A DNA stretch of 63,370 nt, from contig CACYHN010000004.1 of NCBI GenBank assembly GCA_902774275.1, positions 1 through 63,370 of the forward strand, read 5' to 3'. This document shows positions 25,404 to 34,083 of the stretch, one piece after another; the stretch's first letter is position 1; each line of letters opens with the position of its first letter. Below the pieces are notes generated by a model. That model did not search any database and was not told the origin of the DNA. It worked only from the letters and a program-made list of their open reading frames with translations. The stretch is from an uncultured Bacteroidales bacterium (GTDB lineage Bacteria > Bacteroidota > Bacteroidia > Bacteroidales > Bacteroidaceae). The position numbers and the translations under genes are program-made.

Positions 25404-26276
25404 ATGGCCAAACAGAAGAAAAAAAGAAAGATAGACCTGCTGTTCGTAACAGCATGCATCAGCACCTCACTGGTTCTGCTGCTCATAGGTATTGTAGCCC
25501 TGCTGTTGCTTACGGCCGGTGACCTGTCACGTCATCTCAAGCAGGAGATGACCGTGGAGGTGATACTCAAGGAGAGCATCACTGACACGCAATTCTCTTC
25601 ACTCCGACGGAGCATCGAGTCTTCATCCTACTGTGCAGCCTGTTCTTTCATCTCAAAGGACGATGCATTGGAAAGCATGACCAAGGCCATGGGAACAGAC
25701 CCTTCACAATTCCTTGAATACAATCCCTTCTACGCATCACTATCTGTAAAGTTAAATGCCGATTATGCATGCAGCGACAGCCTCAAAAGAATAGAGAAGA
25801 TCATATCCGCCAAGGAAGGAGTACGTGAAGTGACCTGGCAGAAAGACCTGCTGGATATAATAAACAGCAACATCCGTAAGGTGGCCGGCATACTGCTAAT
25901 ACTGGCAATAATCCTTTCCCTGGTATCATTCACACTGATAAACAACACAATAAAACTTACCATTTACTCTCAACGTTTCATCCTTTACTCCATGAAACTG
26001 GTTGGAGCAAAATGGTCATTCATACGTAAACCCTTCATAACAAGAAACCTTTGGATAGGGTTGGTTTCAGCCCTGCTCGCCTGCATAATAATCTGGTACG
26101 GGCTCAAGTTAGGCCTCAAATATGAACCGTGGCTTATTATGCTGGCAGAACCAAGGATTTTAATCCCTGTTTTTGCAGTGGTTACTCTCATCGGCCTGCT
26201 CATAACAGGCGTATGCGCCCTGCACTCCGTGAACCGTTTCCTCAGAATGAAATCAGGGGAACTCCATTATGTATAA
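25404..26276 (+). CDS. ftsX: Cell division protein FtsX
   Basis: 290 residues: a basic cytoplasmic start (AKQKKKRKI), a first membrane span (residues about 13-38), a periplasmic domain with the FtsX pattern VILKESITDTQFSSLRRSIES, then three more spans in the C-terminal half (LLILALILSLVSFTLINN-like, LLACIIIWYGLKL, IPVFAVVTLIGLLITGV). FtsX and FtsE form the ABC-like complex that activates peptidoglycan hydrolases at the septum. FtsE is not next to it, as is common in Bacteroidetes. Confidence 0.93.
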   Translation: MAKQKKKRKIDLLFVTACISTSLVLLLIGIVALLLLTAGDLSRHLKQEMTVEVILKESITDTQFSSLRRSIESSSYCAACSFISKDDALESMTKAMGTDPSQFLEYNPFYASLSVKLNADYACSDSLKRIEKIISAKEGVREVTWQKDLLDIINSNIRKVAGILLILAIILSLVSFTLINNTIKLTIYSQRFILYSMKLVGAKWSFIRKPFITRNLWIGLVSALLACIIIWYGLKLGLKYEPWLIMLAEPRILIPVFAVVTLIGLLITGVCALHSVNRFLRMKSGELHYV

Positions 26277-26293
26277 TCAAACAACTTTTAGAT

Positions 26294-26542
26294 ATGGACA
26301 AGAAGAAACTTGCTTTTACCAAGACAAATTACATTCTGGTGGCAATCGGAATGGCAATCATCATCATCGGTTTCCTACTGATGACAGGCCCTAACTGTAC
26401 CAACGAGTATTTTGAACCTGATATATTCAGTGTTCGCCGCGTAAAAATAGCTCCGGTGGTTACTTTAATAGGTTTTTTGACCATAATCGTAGCTATCGTT
26501 TACAAACCCAAATCTGAAAAAGAGGAGAACAAGGCAGAATGA
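26294..26542 (+). CDS. DUF3098 small membrane protein
   Basis: 82 residues starting [19 protein letters not shown], with two membrane spans (about 12-30 and 55-73) separated by [23 protein letters not shown], a motif conserved in Bacteroidetes DUF3098 proteins. It sits between ftsX and uppP, as it does in many Bacteroidales, and overlaps uppP by 4 nt (ATGA). Function unknown; the neighbourhood suggests the cell envelope. Confidence 0.9.
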   Translation: MDKKKLAFTKTNYILVAIGMAIIIIGFLLMTGPNCTNEYFEPDIFSVRRVKIAPVVTLIGFLTIIVAIVYKPKSEKEENKAE

Positions 26543-27357
26543 ACTGGTTTGAATCACTTCTATTAGGACTATTGCAAGGATTGACAGAATACCTGCCCAT
26601 AAGCAGTAGCGGACATCTGGCAATAGCATCATCTCTGTTCGGAATAGACGGGGAACAGAATCTGGCATTTACAGTTCTGGTTCACGTAGCCACCGTGCTG
26701 AGTACCCTGGTTATCCTGTGGAAAGAGATAGTATGGATTCTCCGTGACCTTTTTACCAGACAGTCATGGAAGAGTTACGACAATCTGAATGAAGGCACGC
26801 GCTATGCTATCAATATCATCATCTCAATGATTCCTGTAGGCATAGTAGGTGTTTTCTTCAAGGACAAGATCGAGGCTGTTTTCGGCTCAGGTACAACGGT
26901 TGTGGGTTATTGCCTGCTTGTAACGGCAGCACTGCTTACATTCTCATATTACGCCAAACCACGCCAGAGGGAACAGATTTCAGGATGGCATGCCTTCATC
27001 ATAGGCATTGCACAGGCTGTGGCAGTCCTTCCGGGAATCTCTCGCTCAGGCTCCACCATTGCCACAGGAATTATGCTGGGCAATAAGAAGGAACGCCTGG
27101 CACAGTTCTCATTCCTGATGGTAATACCGCCGATACTTGGTGAGGCATTGCTTGATATGAAAGACCTGGTTGAAGCCGGAGCAGGTGCTTCCGGCAGTGA
27201 AGCCGGCATCGGTGTGCTTGCCATAGGATTCATCGCAGCATTCCTATCAGGATGTGCAGCCTGCAAATGGATGATATCAATTGTGCGCAAGGGTAAGTTG
27301 ATCTGGTTTGGAGCCTATTGCGCCTTAGCCGGAATACTGACACTTATATTCCTTTAA
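26539..27357 (+). CDS. uppP: Undecaprenyl-diphosphatase
   Basis: 272-residue polytopic inner-membrane phosphatase that recycles undecaprenyl pyrophosphate to the monophosphate carrier used for peptidoglycan and surface glycans. The BacA/UppP motifs are clear: [18 protein letters not shown] near the N-terminus and [16 protein letters not shown] around residue 155-170. Loss or overexpression of this family affects bacitracin sensitivity. Part of the ftsX-DUF3098-uppP-truB-queA-folK run. Confidence 0.97.
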   Translation: MNWFESLLLGLLQGLTEYLPISSSGHLAIASSLFGIDGEQNLAFTVLVHVATVLSTLVILWKEIVWILRDLFTRQSWKSYDNLNEGTRYAINIIISMIPVGIVGVFFKDKIEAVFGSGTTVVGYCLLVTAALLTFSYYAKPRQREQISGWHAFIIGIAQAVAVLPGISRSGSTIATGIMLGNKKERLAQFSFLMVIPPILGEALLDMKDLVEAGAGASGSEAGIGVLAIGFIAAFLSGCAACKWMISIVRKGKLIWFGAYCALAGILTLIFL

Positions 27358-27362
27358 GCAGA

Positions 27363-28076
27363 ATGGATTTTCAGGAAGGGGTTATCATAGCGTTTGACAA
27401 GCCGTACCGCTGGACATCATTCGATGTAGTGGGTAAGGTCCGCTGGCTTATTTGCCGCCGCCTTGGTGTAAAGAAACTCAAGGTGGGACATGCCGGAACA
27501 TTGGATCCTCTTGCTACAGGTGTACTGATTGTATGTACAGGCAGGGCTACCAAACGCATTGAAGAACTCCAGTCCGGCACAAAGGAGTACTATGCCACCA
27601 TAAGGCTCGGTGCAACCACACCCTCATACGATCTTGAAAAACCCATTGACGCCACCTATCCTACGGAACATATCACCCGTGAGATGGTGGAACAGGTCTT
27701 AGAGCGTTTTAAAGGAAAGATTGAGCAGGTTCCGCCTACATTCTCAGCCTGCAAGGTTGACGGCAAACGCGCCTACAAAATAGCCCGTAAAGGCGATGAT
27801 GTGGAACTCAAGCCTAAGACTCTGGTTATTGACGAGATTGAACTGACCGAATGCAATCTGCCTGATATAACAATCAGGGTGGTTTGCAGCAAAGGTACAT
27901 ATATAAGGGCTCTGGCCCGTGATATCGGGCAGGCTCTTGAGAGCGGCGGCCATCTGATAGCCTTGAGACGCACCCGGGTGGGTGATTTCAAGGTTGAGGA
28001 TTGCCTGAACCCGGAAAAGTTCAGCGAGTGGCTGGACACCGCTGAAATAGAGATGCCGCAAAAGGAAAATGAATAG
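27363..28076 (+). CDS. truB: tRNA pseudouridine(55) synthase
   Basis: 237 residues from the ATG at 27363 (MDFQEGVIIAFDKPYRWTSF), 6 nt after the uppP stop; longer in-frame starts run into uppP and lack homology. The catalytic motif KLKVGHAGTLDPLATGVL carries the nucleophilic Asp. The motif KGTYIRALARDIG is the second TruB signature. It forms pseudouridine 55 in the T-loop of tRNAs. Confidence 0.96.
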   Translation: MDFQEGVIIAFDKPYRWTSFDVVGKVRWLICRRLGVKKLKVGHAGTLDPLATGVLIVCTGRATKRIEELQSGTKEYYATIRLGATTPSYDLEKPIDATYPTEHITREMVEQVLERFKGKIEQVPPTFSACKVDGKRAYKIARKGDDVELKPKTLVIDEIELTECNLPDITIRVVCSKGTYIRALARDIGQALESGGHLIALRRTRVGDFKVEDCLNPEKFSEWLDTAEIEMPQKENE

Positions 28077-28102
28077 TAAACAACAATAAACTTAAAAAGG
28101 GA

Positions 28103-29221
28103 ATGAAACTATCACAATTCAAATTCAAACTCCCAGAAGACAGGATTGCACAGTATCCTGTAGAACACCGCGACGAATCAAGACTGATGGTCGTGCACAA
28201 GAAAAGCGATGAGATTGAACATGTTCTGTTCAAAGACATCCTGAACTATTTTGATGAAAAGGACGTTTTCGTATTCAATGACACCCGCGTATTCCCTGCC
28301 CGCATGTACGGCAATAAGGAGAAGACAGGTGCCTGCATTGAGGTTTTCCTGCTGCGTGAGCTGCGTGAGGAGAACCTGTTGTGGGACGTTCAGGTAGATC
28401 CGGCCCGCAAGATCCGTATCGGAAACAAACTTTACTTTGGTGAAGACAACTCAATGGTGGCAGAGGTGATTGACAACACCACCTCACGTGGCCGCGTACT
28501 CCGTTTCCTCTATGACGGACCGCATGATGAGTTCAAGAAGGCACTCTATTCACTTGGAGAGTCACCAATCCCCACCTATCTGAAGCGCAAGGCCTGCGCA
28601 TGGTCATACAACCAGGACGGAACGGTCAATCCAGTGCCCACAGCACAGATGACCAGCAATGATTACAGTGATGACGAGTGCTTCCAGACCATATTTGCAG
28701 AGAATGAGGGTGCTGTTACAGCTCCAACCGCCGGTATGCACTTTAGCCGTGAACTCATGAAGCGCATGGAGATAAAGGGCATAGACCGCGCATTCATAAC
28801 CATGCACTGCGGCCTGGGTAACTTCCGCGAGATTGACGTGGAGGACCTGACCAAGCATAAGATGGAATCAGAGCAGATGTTCGTTACAGAGGAGTGCACA
28901 GAGATTGTGAACAAGGCCAAACTGGGCGGACACAAGATATGCGCCATAGGCAATACCGTAAACCGTGCCCTTGAGACAGTAGTTGGCACAGACCATCTGA
29001 TCAAGCCGTTTGACGGATGGACCAACAAATTCATATTCCCGCCATACGACTTCAGCGTGGCTGACAGCATGGTAAGCAACTTCCAGCTGCCTGAATCAGT
29101 ACAACTAATGCTCACCTGCGCATACGGAGGTTACGATAAGATCATGGCTGCATACAACCTGGCTGTCAAGGAGGGTTACCGCTTTGGTTGCTACGGTGAC
29201 GCAATGCTGATTACAGACTGA
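28103..29221 (+). CDS. queA: S-adenosylmethionine:tRNA ribosyltransferase-isomerase
   Basis: 372 residues. It transfers the ribosyl group of SAM to preQ1-modified tRNA to make epoxyqueuosine. The start MKLSQFKFKLPEDRIAQYPVEHRDESRLMVV, the FNDTRVFPARM segment, and TAGMHFSRELMKR with GLGNFREIDVEDLTKHKMESE are QueA hallmarks. The usual family length is about 350. It follows truB by 26 nt in the same operon. Confidence 0.97.
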   Translation: MKLSQFKFKLPEDRIAQYPVEHRDESRLMVVHKKSDEIEHVLFKDILNYFDEKDVFVFNDTRVFPARMYGNKEKTGACIEVFLLRELREENLLWDVQVDPARKIRIGNKLYFGEDNSMVAEVIDNTTSRGRVLRFLYDGPHDEFKKALYSLGESPIPTYLKRKACAWSYNQDGTVNPVPTAQMTSNDYSDDECFQTIFAENEGAVTAPTAGMHFSRELMKRMEIKGIDRAFITMHCGLGNFREIDVEDLTKHKMESEQMFVTEECTEIVNKAKLGGHKICAIGNTVNRALETVVGTDHLIKPFDGWTNKFIFPPYDFSVADSMVSNFQLPESVQLMLTCAYGGYDKIMAAYNLAVKEGYRFGCYGDAMLITD

Positions 29222-29226
29222 TACTG

Positions 29227-29649
29227 ATGGCTACGTTGTACCTCTCTTTAGGCACCAATCTGGGTGACAGACGGTCCAATCTGGAGACCGCCATCACCCA
29301 CATTGCCCGTGAGGTGGGTACGGTAGTGTCAGCATCGGACGTGATTGAAACAGAGCCGTGGGGGTTTGACAGTTCAAACTCTTTCCTGAACATGGCGGTT
29401 AAAGTGGAAACAGAACTGCAGCCCCTTGAGGTGTTGCATGCCACCCAGCAGATTGAACGCCAATTGGGACGCAGTGAGAAGTCTGTAAACGGACAGTATA
29501 AAGACAGGGTGATAGACATTGACTTGCTTCTGTATGATGACATAGTCATGAATACGCCCGAACTCACAATTCCCCACCCTCTGATGTATCAGCGGGACTT
29601 TGTAATGAAACCGCTCTTACAGATTGCACCGGAACTGAAAAAGAGTTGA
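29227..29649 (+). CDS. folK: 2-amino-4-hydroxy-6-hydroxymethyldihydropteridine diphosphokinase
   Basis: 140 residues. HPPK pyrophosphorylates the pterin precursor of folate. Signature features: LYLSLGTNLGDRRSNLETAI at the N-terminus, the VIETEPWGF segment, and the family motif KDRVIDIDLLLYDD near residue 96-110 with the magnesium-binding Asp pair. It begins 5 nt after queA. Confidence 0.96.
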   Translation: MATLYLSLGTNLGDRRSNLETAITHIAREVGTVVSASDVIETEPWGFDSSNSFLNMAVKVETELQPLEVLHATQQIERQLGRSEKSVNGQYKDRVIDIDLLLYDDIVMNTPELTIPHPLMYQRDFVMKPLLQIAPELKKS

Positions 29650-29651
29650 CT

Positions 29652-29783
29652 ATGGCAGACAACTATCTGGAAAAGCATTACGAAGATTATCTCAAGCGCA
29701 AGGCAGCCTGGGAGAAATCACACCGGCACAGTACGGCATCACGTCCGCAGGCCCCTGACCACCCTGACGATGAAGCACTATAA
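29652..29783 (+). CDS. Small 43-residue protein after folK
   Basis: Starts 2 nt after the folK stop. The translation begins MADNYLEKHYEDYLKRKAAW and continues EKSHRHSTASRPQAP to an acidic end. The Tyr-Leu-x-Lys, Tyr-x-x-Tyr and Lys/Arg pattern is helical and highly charged, without membrane span or signal. From memory, similar short MADNYLE-type ORFs accompany folK in Bacteroidales and are sometimes mis-annotated as dehydrogenases; this was not checked here. Function unknown. Confidence 0.65.
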   Translation: MADNYLEKHYEDYLKRKAAWEKSHRHSTASRPQAPDHPDDEAL

Positions 29784-29795
29784 TGATAAATTAAC

Positions 29796-29803
29796 TATTT
29801 TTG
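29796..29803 (+). promoter_or_regulatory. -7 promoter box of the phosphonate/glycan locus
   Basis: TATTTTTG followed by TG matches TAnnTTTG, 23 nt before the ATG of the PEP mutase fusion. The following genes are spaced by 0-70 nt, so a long transcript is likely. Confidence 0.55.
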
Positions 29804-29826
29804 TGTGAATAATATTTTACTAACAA

Positions 29827-31836
29827 ATGAAAGCTATTATCCTTAATTCCGGACTTGGGCATAGGATGGGTGCCATAACACATACCCATCCCAAGTGTAT
29901 GACCGAGATATCATCGGACAGTACCATTCTAAGCCGACAACTGAAACAGTTGGCTGCATTCGGAGTGGAAGATGTCATTATGACCACAGGATATTACGAT
30001 AAGATACTGGAGGAGTATTGCATCGGTCTGCATCTTCCGATAAAGTTCACTTTCGTAAACAACCCAATATACGACAAAACCAACTACATATACAGCATTT
30101 ACTGCGCCAAAGACCTTCTCAAGGATGACGACATTATCCTGATGCACGGAGACCTGGTATTTGAACCTCTTGTATTGGAAACCATCCAGAACAGCGATGT
30201 CAGCTGTATGACCGTAAGCAGTACACTGCCGCTTCCGGAGAAAGATTTCAAGGCTGTCATCAGAAACGGACTCATTGAGAAAGTAGGCATTGAGTTCTTT
30301 GATGATGCCATGGCTGCCCAGCCTCTATACAAAATCCTGAAGGAAGACTGGCTGATTTGGTTGGAGAACATTGAAAAGTTCTGCGAGCAGGATAACCGCA
30401 AATGCTATGCAGAGAACGCATTCAATGAGGTATCTGATAAGTGCAAGATTTATCCTTGCGACGTAAAGGATATGCTATGTGCCGAAATTGACACTCCTGA
30501 AGACCTGGAGATTGTAAGCTCAAGGGTTAAGGAAGTCAACAACCGTACGGTATATATGTGCTGCTCTACTGATTATATTCACAGTGGACACATTGCCATC
30601 ATCAACAAAGCCTGCCGTTTGGGACGTCTCATAATTGGTGTTTTGTCTGATGAAGCAGTTGCAAGCTACAAACGCTATCCGCTACTGCCTTTTGATGAAC
30701 GGAAATCCCTGTTTGAGAACATAGCCGGAGTAGAGAAGGTGGTTGAACAGAAGACCTTGAGTTATGCTGATAACCTCAGGGCATTGAGACCAGATTATGT
30801 AGTTCACGGTGACGATTGGGTTAACGGATTCCAGAAACCCATACGTGAAGAGGTGCAGAAAGTTCTCGGTGAATACGGAGGAAAACTTGTAGAATATCCC
30901 TATTCATCAGACCCAAAATACAAGCAACTTGACTCAACACTACGTGCGGAACTGGCCATGCCTGACATGCGTCGCGGCCGTTTACGCAAGCTCATAAGCA
31001 TGAAGGGACTAGTTACAGCAATGGAAGCCCATAGCGGTATTACTGGTCTGATTGTTGAGAAGACCACAGTGCTTCAGGAGGGTAAGACATATCAGTTTGA
31101 CGCCATGTGGATAAGTTCTCTCTGTGATTCCACCGCCAAAGGCAAACCTGACATTGAACTGGTGGATATGACCAGCCGTTTCCGCACCATAGACGATATT
31201 ATGGAGGTGACAACCAAGCCTATCATATTTGACGGAGATACAGGCGGACTTACAGAGCATTTTGTATATACCGTACGTTCATTGGAGCGTATGGGTGTAT
31301 CAATGGTCATCATTGAAGATAAGACGGGGCTCAAGAAGAACTCCCTGTTCGGTACCGAGGTCAAGCAGACCCAAGACACCATTGAGAACTTCTGCGAGAA
31401 AATCAAGGCAGGAAAGAGAGCCCAGAAAACAAAAGACTTCATGATATGCGCCCGTATTGAGAGCCTTATTCTGGAACAAGGTATGAATGATGCACTTAAA
31501 CGTGCATTTGCCTTTACTGAGGCCGGCGCCGATGCCATCATGATACACTCCCGCAAGAAGGATCCTTCTGAGATATTTGAATTTGTGGAGAAGTTCCGTG
31601 AAAAGAACAGCACCACACCTATCGTGGTTGTACCCACATCATTCAACACTGTGACAGAAGATGAGTTCAAGCGCCGCGGCGTAAATGTGGTCATCTACGC
31701 CAACCAGCTTACACGCACCGGATTCCCGGCCATGCAGGATGCCGCCAGAACCATCTTAGAGAATCACAGAGCAAAGGAATGTGATGACAAATGTATGTCA
31801 ATCAAGGAAATCATTACCTTAATACCCGAAGAATAA
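29827..31836 (+). CDS. Trifunctional LicC-like / cytidylyltransferase / PEP mutase fusion
   Basis: 669 residues in three parts. Residues 1-235 are a LicC-like NTP-transferase (LNSGLGHRMG..THPKCM, metal-site HGDLVFE). Residues about 240-370 are a second, HxGH-type cytidylyltransferase (STDYIHSGHIAIINKA, VVHGDDW). Residues about 385-665 are phosphoenolpyruvate mutase with the diagnostic EDKxxxxxNS motif (EDKTGLKKNS) and DGDTGG. PEP mutase makes the C-P bond of phosphonopyruvate. The second and third parts match the layout of Fom1 of fosfomycin synthesis, whose cytidylyltransferase activates 2-hydroxyethylphosphonate as the CMP ester. The extra LicC-like domain is additional. Its stop overlaps the next start (TAATG). 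Confidence 0.92.
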   Translation: MKAIILNSGLGHRMGAITHTHPKCMTEISSDSTILSRQLKQLAAFGVEDVIMTTGYYDKILEEYCIGLHLPIKFTFVNNPIYDKTNYIYSIYCAKDLLKDDDIILMHGDLVFEPLVLETIQNSDVSCMTVSSTLPLPEKDFKAVIRNGLIEKVGIEFFDDAMAAQPLYKILKEDWLIWLENIEKFCEQDNRKCYAENAFNEVSDKCKIYPCDVKDMLCAEIDTPEDLEIVSSRVKEVNNRTVYMCCSTDYIHSGHIAIINKACRLGRLIIGVLSDEAVASYKRYPLLPFDERKSLFENIAGVEKVVEQKTLSYADNLRALRPDYVVHGDDWVNGFQKPIREEVQKVLGEYGGKLVEYPYSSDPKYKQLDSTLRAELAMPDMRRGRLRKLISMKGLVTAMEAHSGITGLIVEKTTVLQEGKTYQFDAMWISSLCDSTAKGKPDIELVDMTSRFRTIDDIMEVTTKPIIFDGDTGGLTEHFVYTVRSLERMGVSMVIIEDKTGLKKNSLFGTEVKQTQDTIENFCEKIKAGKRAQKTKDFMICARIESLILEQGMNDALKRAFAFTEAGADAIMIHSRKKDPSEIFEFVEKFREKNSTTPIVVVPTSFNTVTEDEFKRRGVNVVIYANQLTRTGFPAMQDAARTILENHRAKECDDKCMSIKEIITLIPEE

Positions 31837-32960
31837 TGATCAGACCGGAATATTTCATAGAAAAGCTCAAAGAAAACGGGATTGACTGCTTCGCAGGAGT
31901 TCCGGACAGTCTTCTGAAGAATATCTGTGCCTACATCACAGACCATTGTGATGCCCGGCACAACATCATCGCTGCCAATGAGGGAGCAGCTGTAGGTCTG
32001 GCTGCCGGCCACTATCTGGCCACAGGCAAACCCGCATGTGTCTATATGCAGAACAGTGGTGAGGGTAATATTATCAACCCGATAGCATCACTCACTGACC
32101 CTGAGGTGTACAACATCCCCGTGCTGCTTCTTATAGGGTGGCGCGGACGTCCGGGCGTTCATGATGAACCCCAACATGTCAAGCAGGGCAAGGTTACTAC
32201 CGGCCTGCTCAATATCATGGGCATCAACTATGATGTACTGAGTAAAGAAGAGGAGAAGGCCGCCAAACAGATTGACAAAGCCATTGCCGCCCTCCAGCGA
32301 AAGGAGGTTTATGCCCTGGTGATTGAGAAAGACACTTTTGAAGAGTACAAGCTTCAGAACATTGAGGTAAATGACCTGACCATGACGCGTGAAGAGGCAA
32401 TACAGACCGTGGCTTCCGCCTTATCACCTAAAGATGTGATAGTAAGCACCACCGGTATGATAAGCCGTGAACTGTTTGAAGCACGCACAGCCTGGGGACA
32501 GGGCCACGAGCGTGATTTCCTGACAGTAGGTTCTATGGGACATGCCAGCCAGATTGCATTGGGAATAGCTTTAGAGAAGACAGACCGCAGGGTATGGTGT
32601 TTTGACGGTGACGGCGCCACAATAATGCATATGGGTTCCATGGCCATAGTGGCCAATAAGGCTCCCAAGAACTATGTTCATGTGGTTTTCAACAACGGAG
32701 CCCACGACAGCGTAGGCGGCCAACCCACCGTAGGGCTTAAGATAGACCTTCCCGCCGTAGCCAAAGCCGTTGGATACAACGTAACCTGGTCTGTAGCCGA
32801 TGCCTCGATGCTTGCAAAGGCACTTAAGGAGTGTAATAAAGTTACAGGACCTGTTTTACTGGAAATTAAGGTCAAGAAGGGCAACCGCAAGGATCTGGGC
32901 CGTCCTACAACGACCCCGGTTGAGAACAAGGAAGCACTGATGCAATTCCTTAAAGACTGA
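31836..32960 (+). CDS. aepY: Phosphonopyruvate decarboxylase
   Basis: 374 residues from the ATG at 31836 (MIRPEYFIEKLKENGIDCFAG). This start overlaps the upstream stop and fits the family better than the upstream in-frame codons. Thiamine-diphosphate enzyme: N-terminal Pyr domain with the catalytic Glu in IIAANEGAAVGLAAGHYLATGKPA, C-terminal PP domain with GDGATIMHMGS...VVFNNGAHDSVGGQPT. It converts phosphonopyruvate to phosphonoacetaldehyde, pulling the unfavourable PEP mutase reaction forward. Confidence 0.95.
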   Translation: MIRPEYFIEKLKENGIDCFAGVPDSLLKNICAYITDHCDARHNIIAANEGAAVGLAAGHYLATGKPACVYMQNSGEGNIINPIASLTDPEVYNIPVLLLIGWRGRPGVHDEPQHVKQGKVTTGLLNIMGINYDVLSKEEEKAAKQIDKAIAALQRKEVYALVIEKDTFEEYKLQNIEVNDLTMTREEAIQTVASALSPKDVIVSTTGMISRELFEARTAWGQGHERDFLTVGSMGHASQIALGIALEKTDRRVWCFDGDGATIMHMGSMAIVANKAPKNYVHVVFNNGAHDSVGGQPTVGLKIDLPAVAKAVGYNVTWSVADASMLAKALKECNKVTGPVLLEIKVKKGNRKDLGRPTTTPVENKEALMQFLKD

Positions 32961-32964
32961 TGTC

Positions 32965-34083
32965 ATGCAAAAGATCATACAGGGAATAGACAAACTGCAA
33001 GATATTCTTGAAACCATAGGCTGCCGAAAGCTGTTTATGGTTATAGACTCTTCATATCCGTTCCTTAACATAAAGGATCAGATAGAGCAGACATCCGTCA
33101 CTAAGGTCTGTTTCTCAGATTTCAGTCCTAACCCTCTGTTTGAGGATGTTTGTAAGGGTATTGACCTGTTTAATGTCCAGGAATGCGATGCCATTCTCGC
33201 CGTAGGAGGCGGCAGTTCCATTGATGTGGCCAAATGCATTAAACTGGCCGTGCTTGCCCGTGAAGGCAATGACGTCCTGATTCCTCCCCTTGTATCAAAA
33301 CAAGTTGAAATAGAAGGAAAACGCATACCGTTTATTGCCATTCCCACTACGGCAGGAACAGGCAGTGAATCCACCCACAACGCAGTAATGTATTACCAAG
33401 GTTCCAAGCAGACAGTGACAAATGACGGTGTCCTGCCAGACTATGCACTGCTGGAACCCAAGGTTCTTTCCACACTCCCGTTGTATCAGAAGAAATGTAC
33501 AATGCTGGATGCTCTCTGTCAAGGCATAGAAAGCTGGTGGTCAGTGAATTCCACCGATGAAAGCAAGGGTTATGCCAAGAAAGCGGTAGAACTCATTACC
33601 AAATACTGGCGCAAGTACATTTTCAACAATGACGCCGATGCTGCCTCAAACATCATGCTGGCCGCCAACTATGCGGGACGCGCCATAAACATATCGGCCA
33701 CAACCGCAGCCCACGCCATGAGTTACAAGATAACGTCAATGTACAAACTTCCTCACGGTCATGCCGTAGCAGTCTGTCTGCCGGAGATATGGGAATACAT
33801 GACGGCTCACCCGGAACATTGCATTGACCCCAGGGGGCAAGAGTATCTGACAGATATCTTCAACCTCATTTCAAAAAGCCTTGGAACAGTTGGGGCCTAT
33901 GAATCCATAACTCTCTTCCGCAATATGATGAAAGAGATGAATATGCCAAATCCTATAACAACCGACAGACAACATGAGTTGGAACTGTTGGCCTCTTCTG
34001 TCAATCCGGTACGTCTTAAAAACAATCCGGTTCAGTTGACACAGCCTGTTTTGTACAATCTATATAACACCATCATAAAATGA
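32965..34083 (+). CDS. Iron-type alcohol dehydrogenase, probable phosphonoacetaldehyde reductase
   Basis: 372-residue group III metal-dependent alcohol dehydrogenase. The nucleotide loop is AVGGGSSIDVAKC, with IAIPTTAGTGSES following, and the metal-binding histidines are expected in TAAHAMSYKITSMYKLPHGHAVAVCLP. Position directly after PEP mutase and phosphonopyruvate decarboxylase points to reduction of phosphonoacetaldehyde to 2-hydroxyethylphosphonate, as done by PhpC/FomC. No class V AEP transaminase is found next to it, so aminoethylphosphonate is less likely as end product. Confidence 0.85.
   Translation: MQKIIQGIDKLQDILETIGCRKLFMVIDSSYPFLNIKDQIEQTSVTKVCFSDFSPNPLFEDVCKGIDLFNVQECDAILAVGGGSSIDVAKCIKLAVLAREGNDVLIPPLVSKQVEIEGKRIPFIAIPTTAGTGSESTHNAVMYYQGSKQTVTNDGVLPDYALLEPKVLSTLPLYQKKCTMLDALCQGIESWWSVNSTDESKGYAKKAVELITKYWRKYIFNNDADAASNIMLAANYAGRAINISATTAAHAMSYKITSMYKLPHGHAVAVCLPEIWEYMTAHPEHCIDPRGQEYLTDIFNLISKSLGTVGAYESITLFRNMMKEMNMPNPITTDRQHELELLASSVNPVRLKNNPVQLTQPVLYNLYNTIIK

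Noticed and set aside
29827-34083. Calling the locus a fosfomycin (antibiotic) cluster.
   Set aside because: Only the early steps are present; there is no Fom3-type radical SAM methyltransferase or Fom4 epoxidase, and the surroundings are glycan genes.
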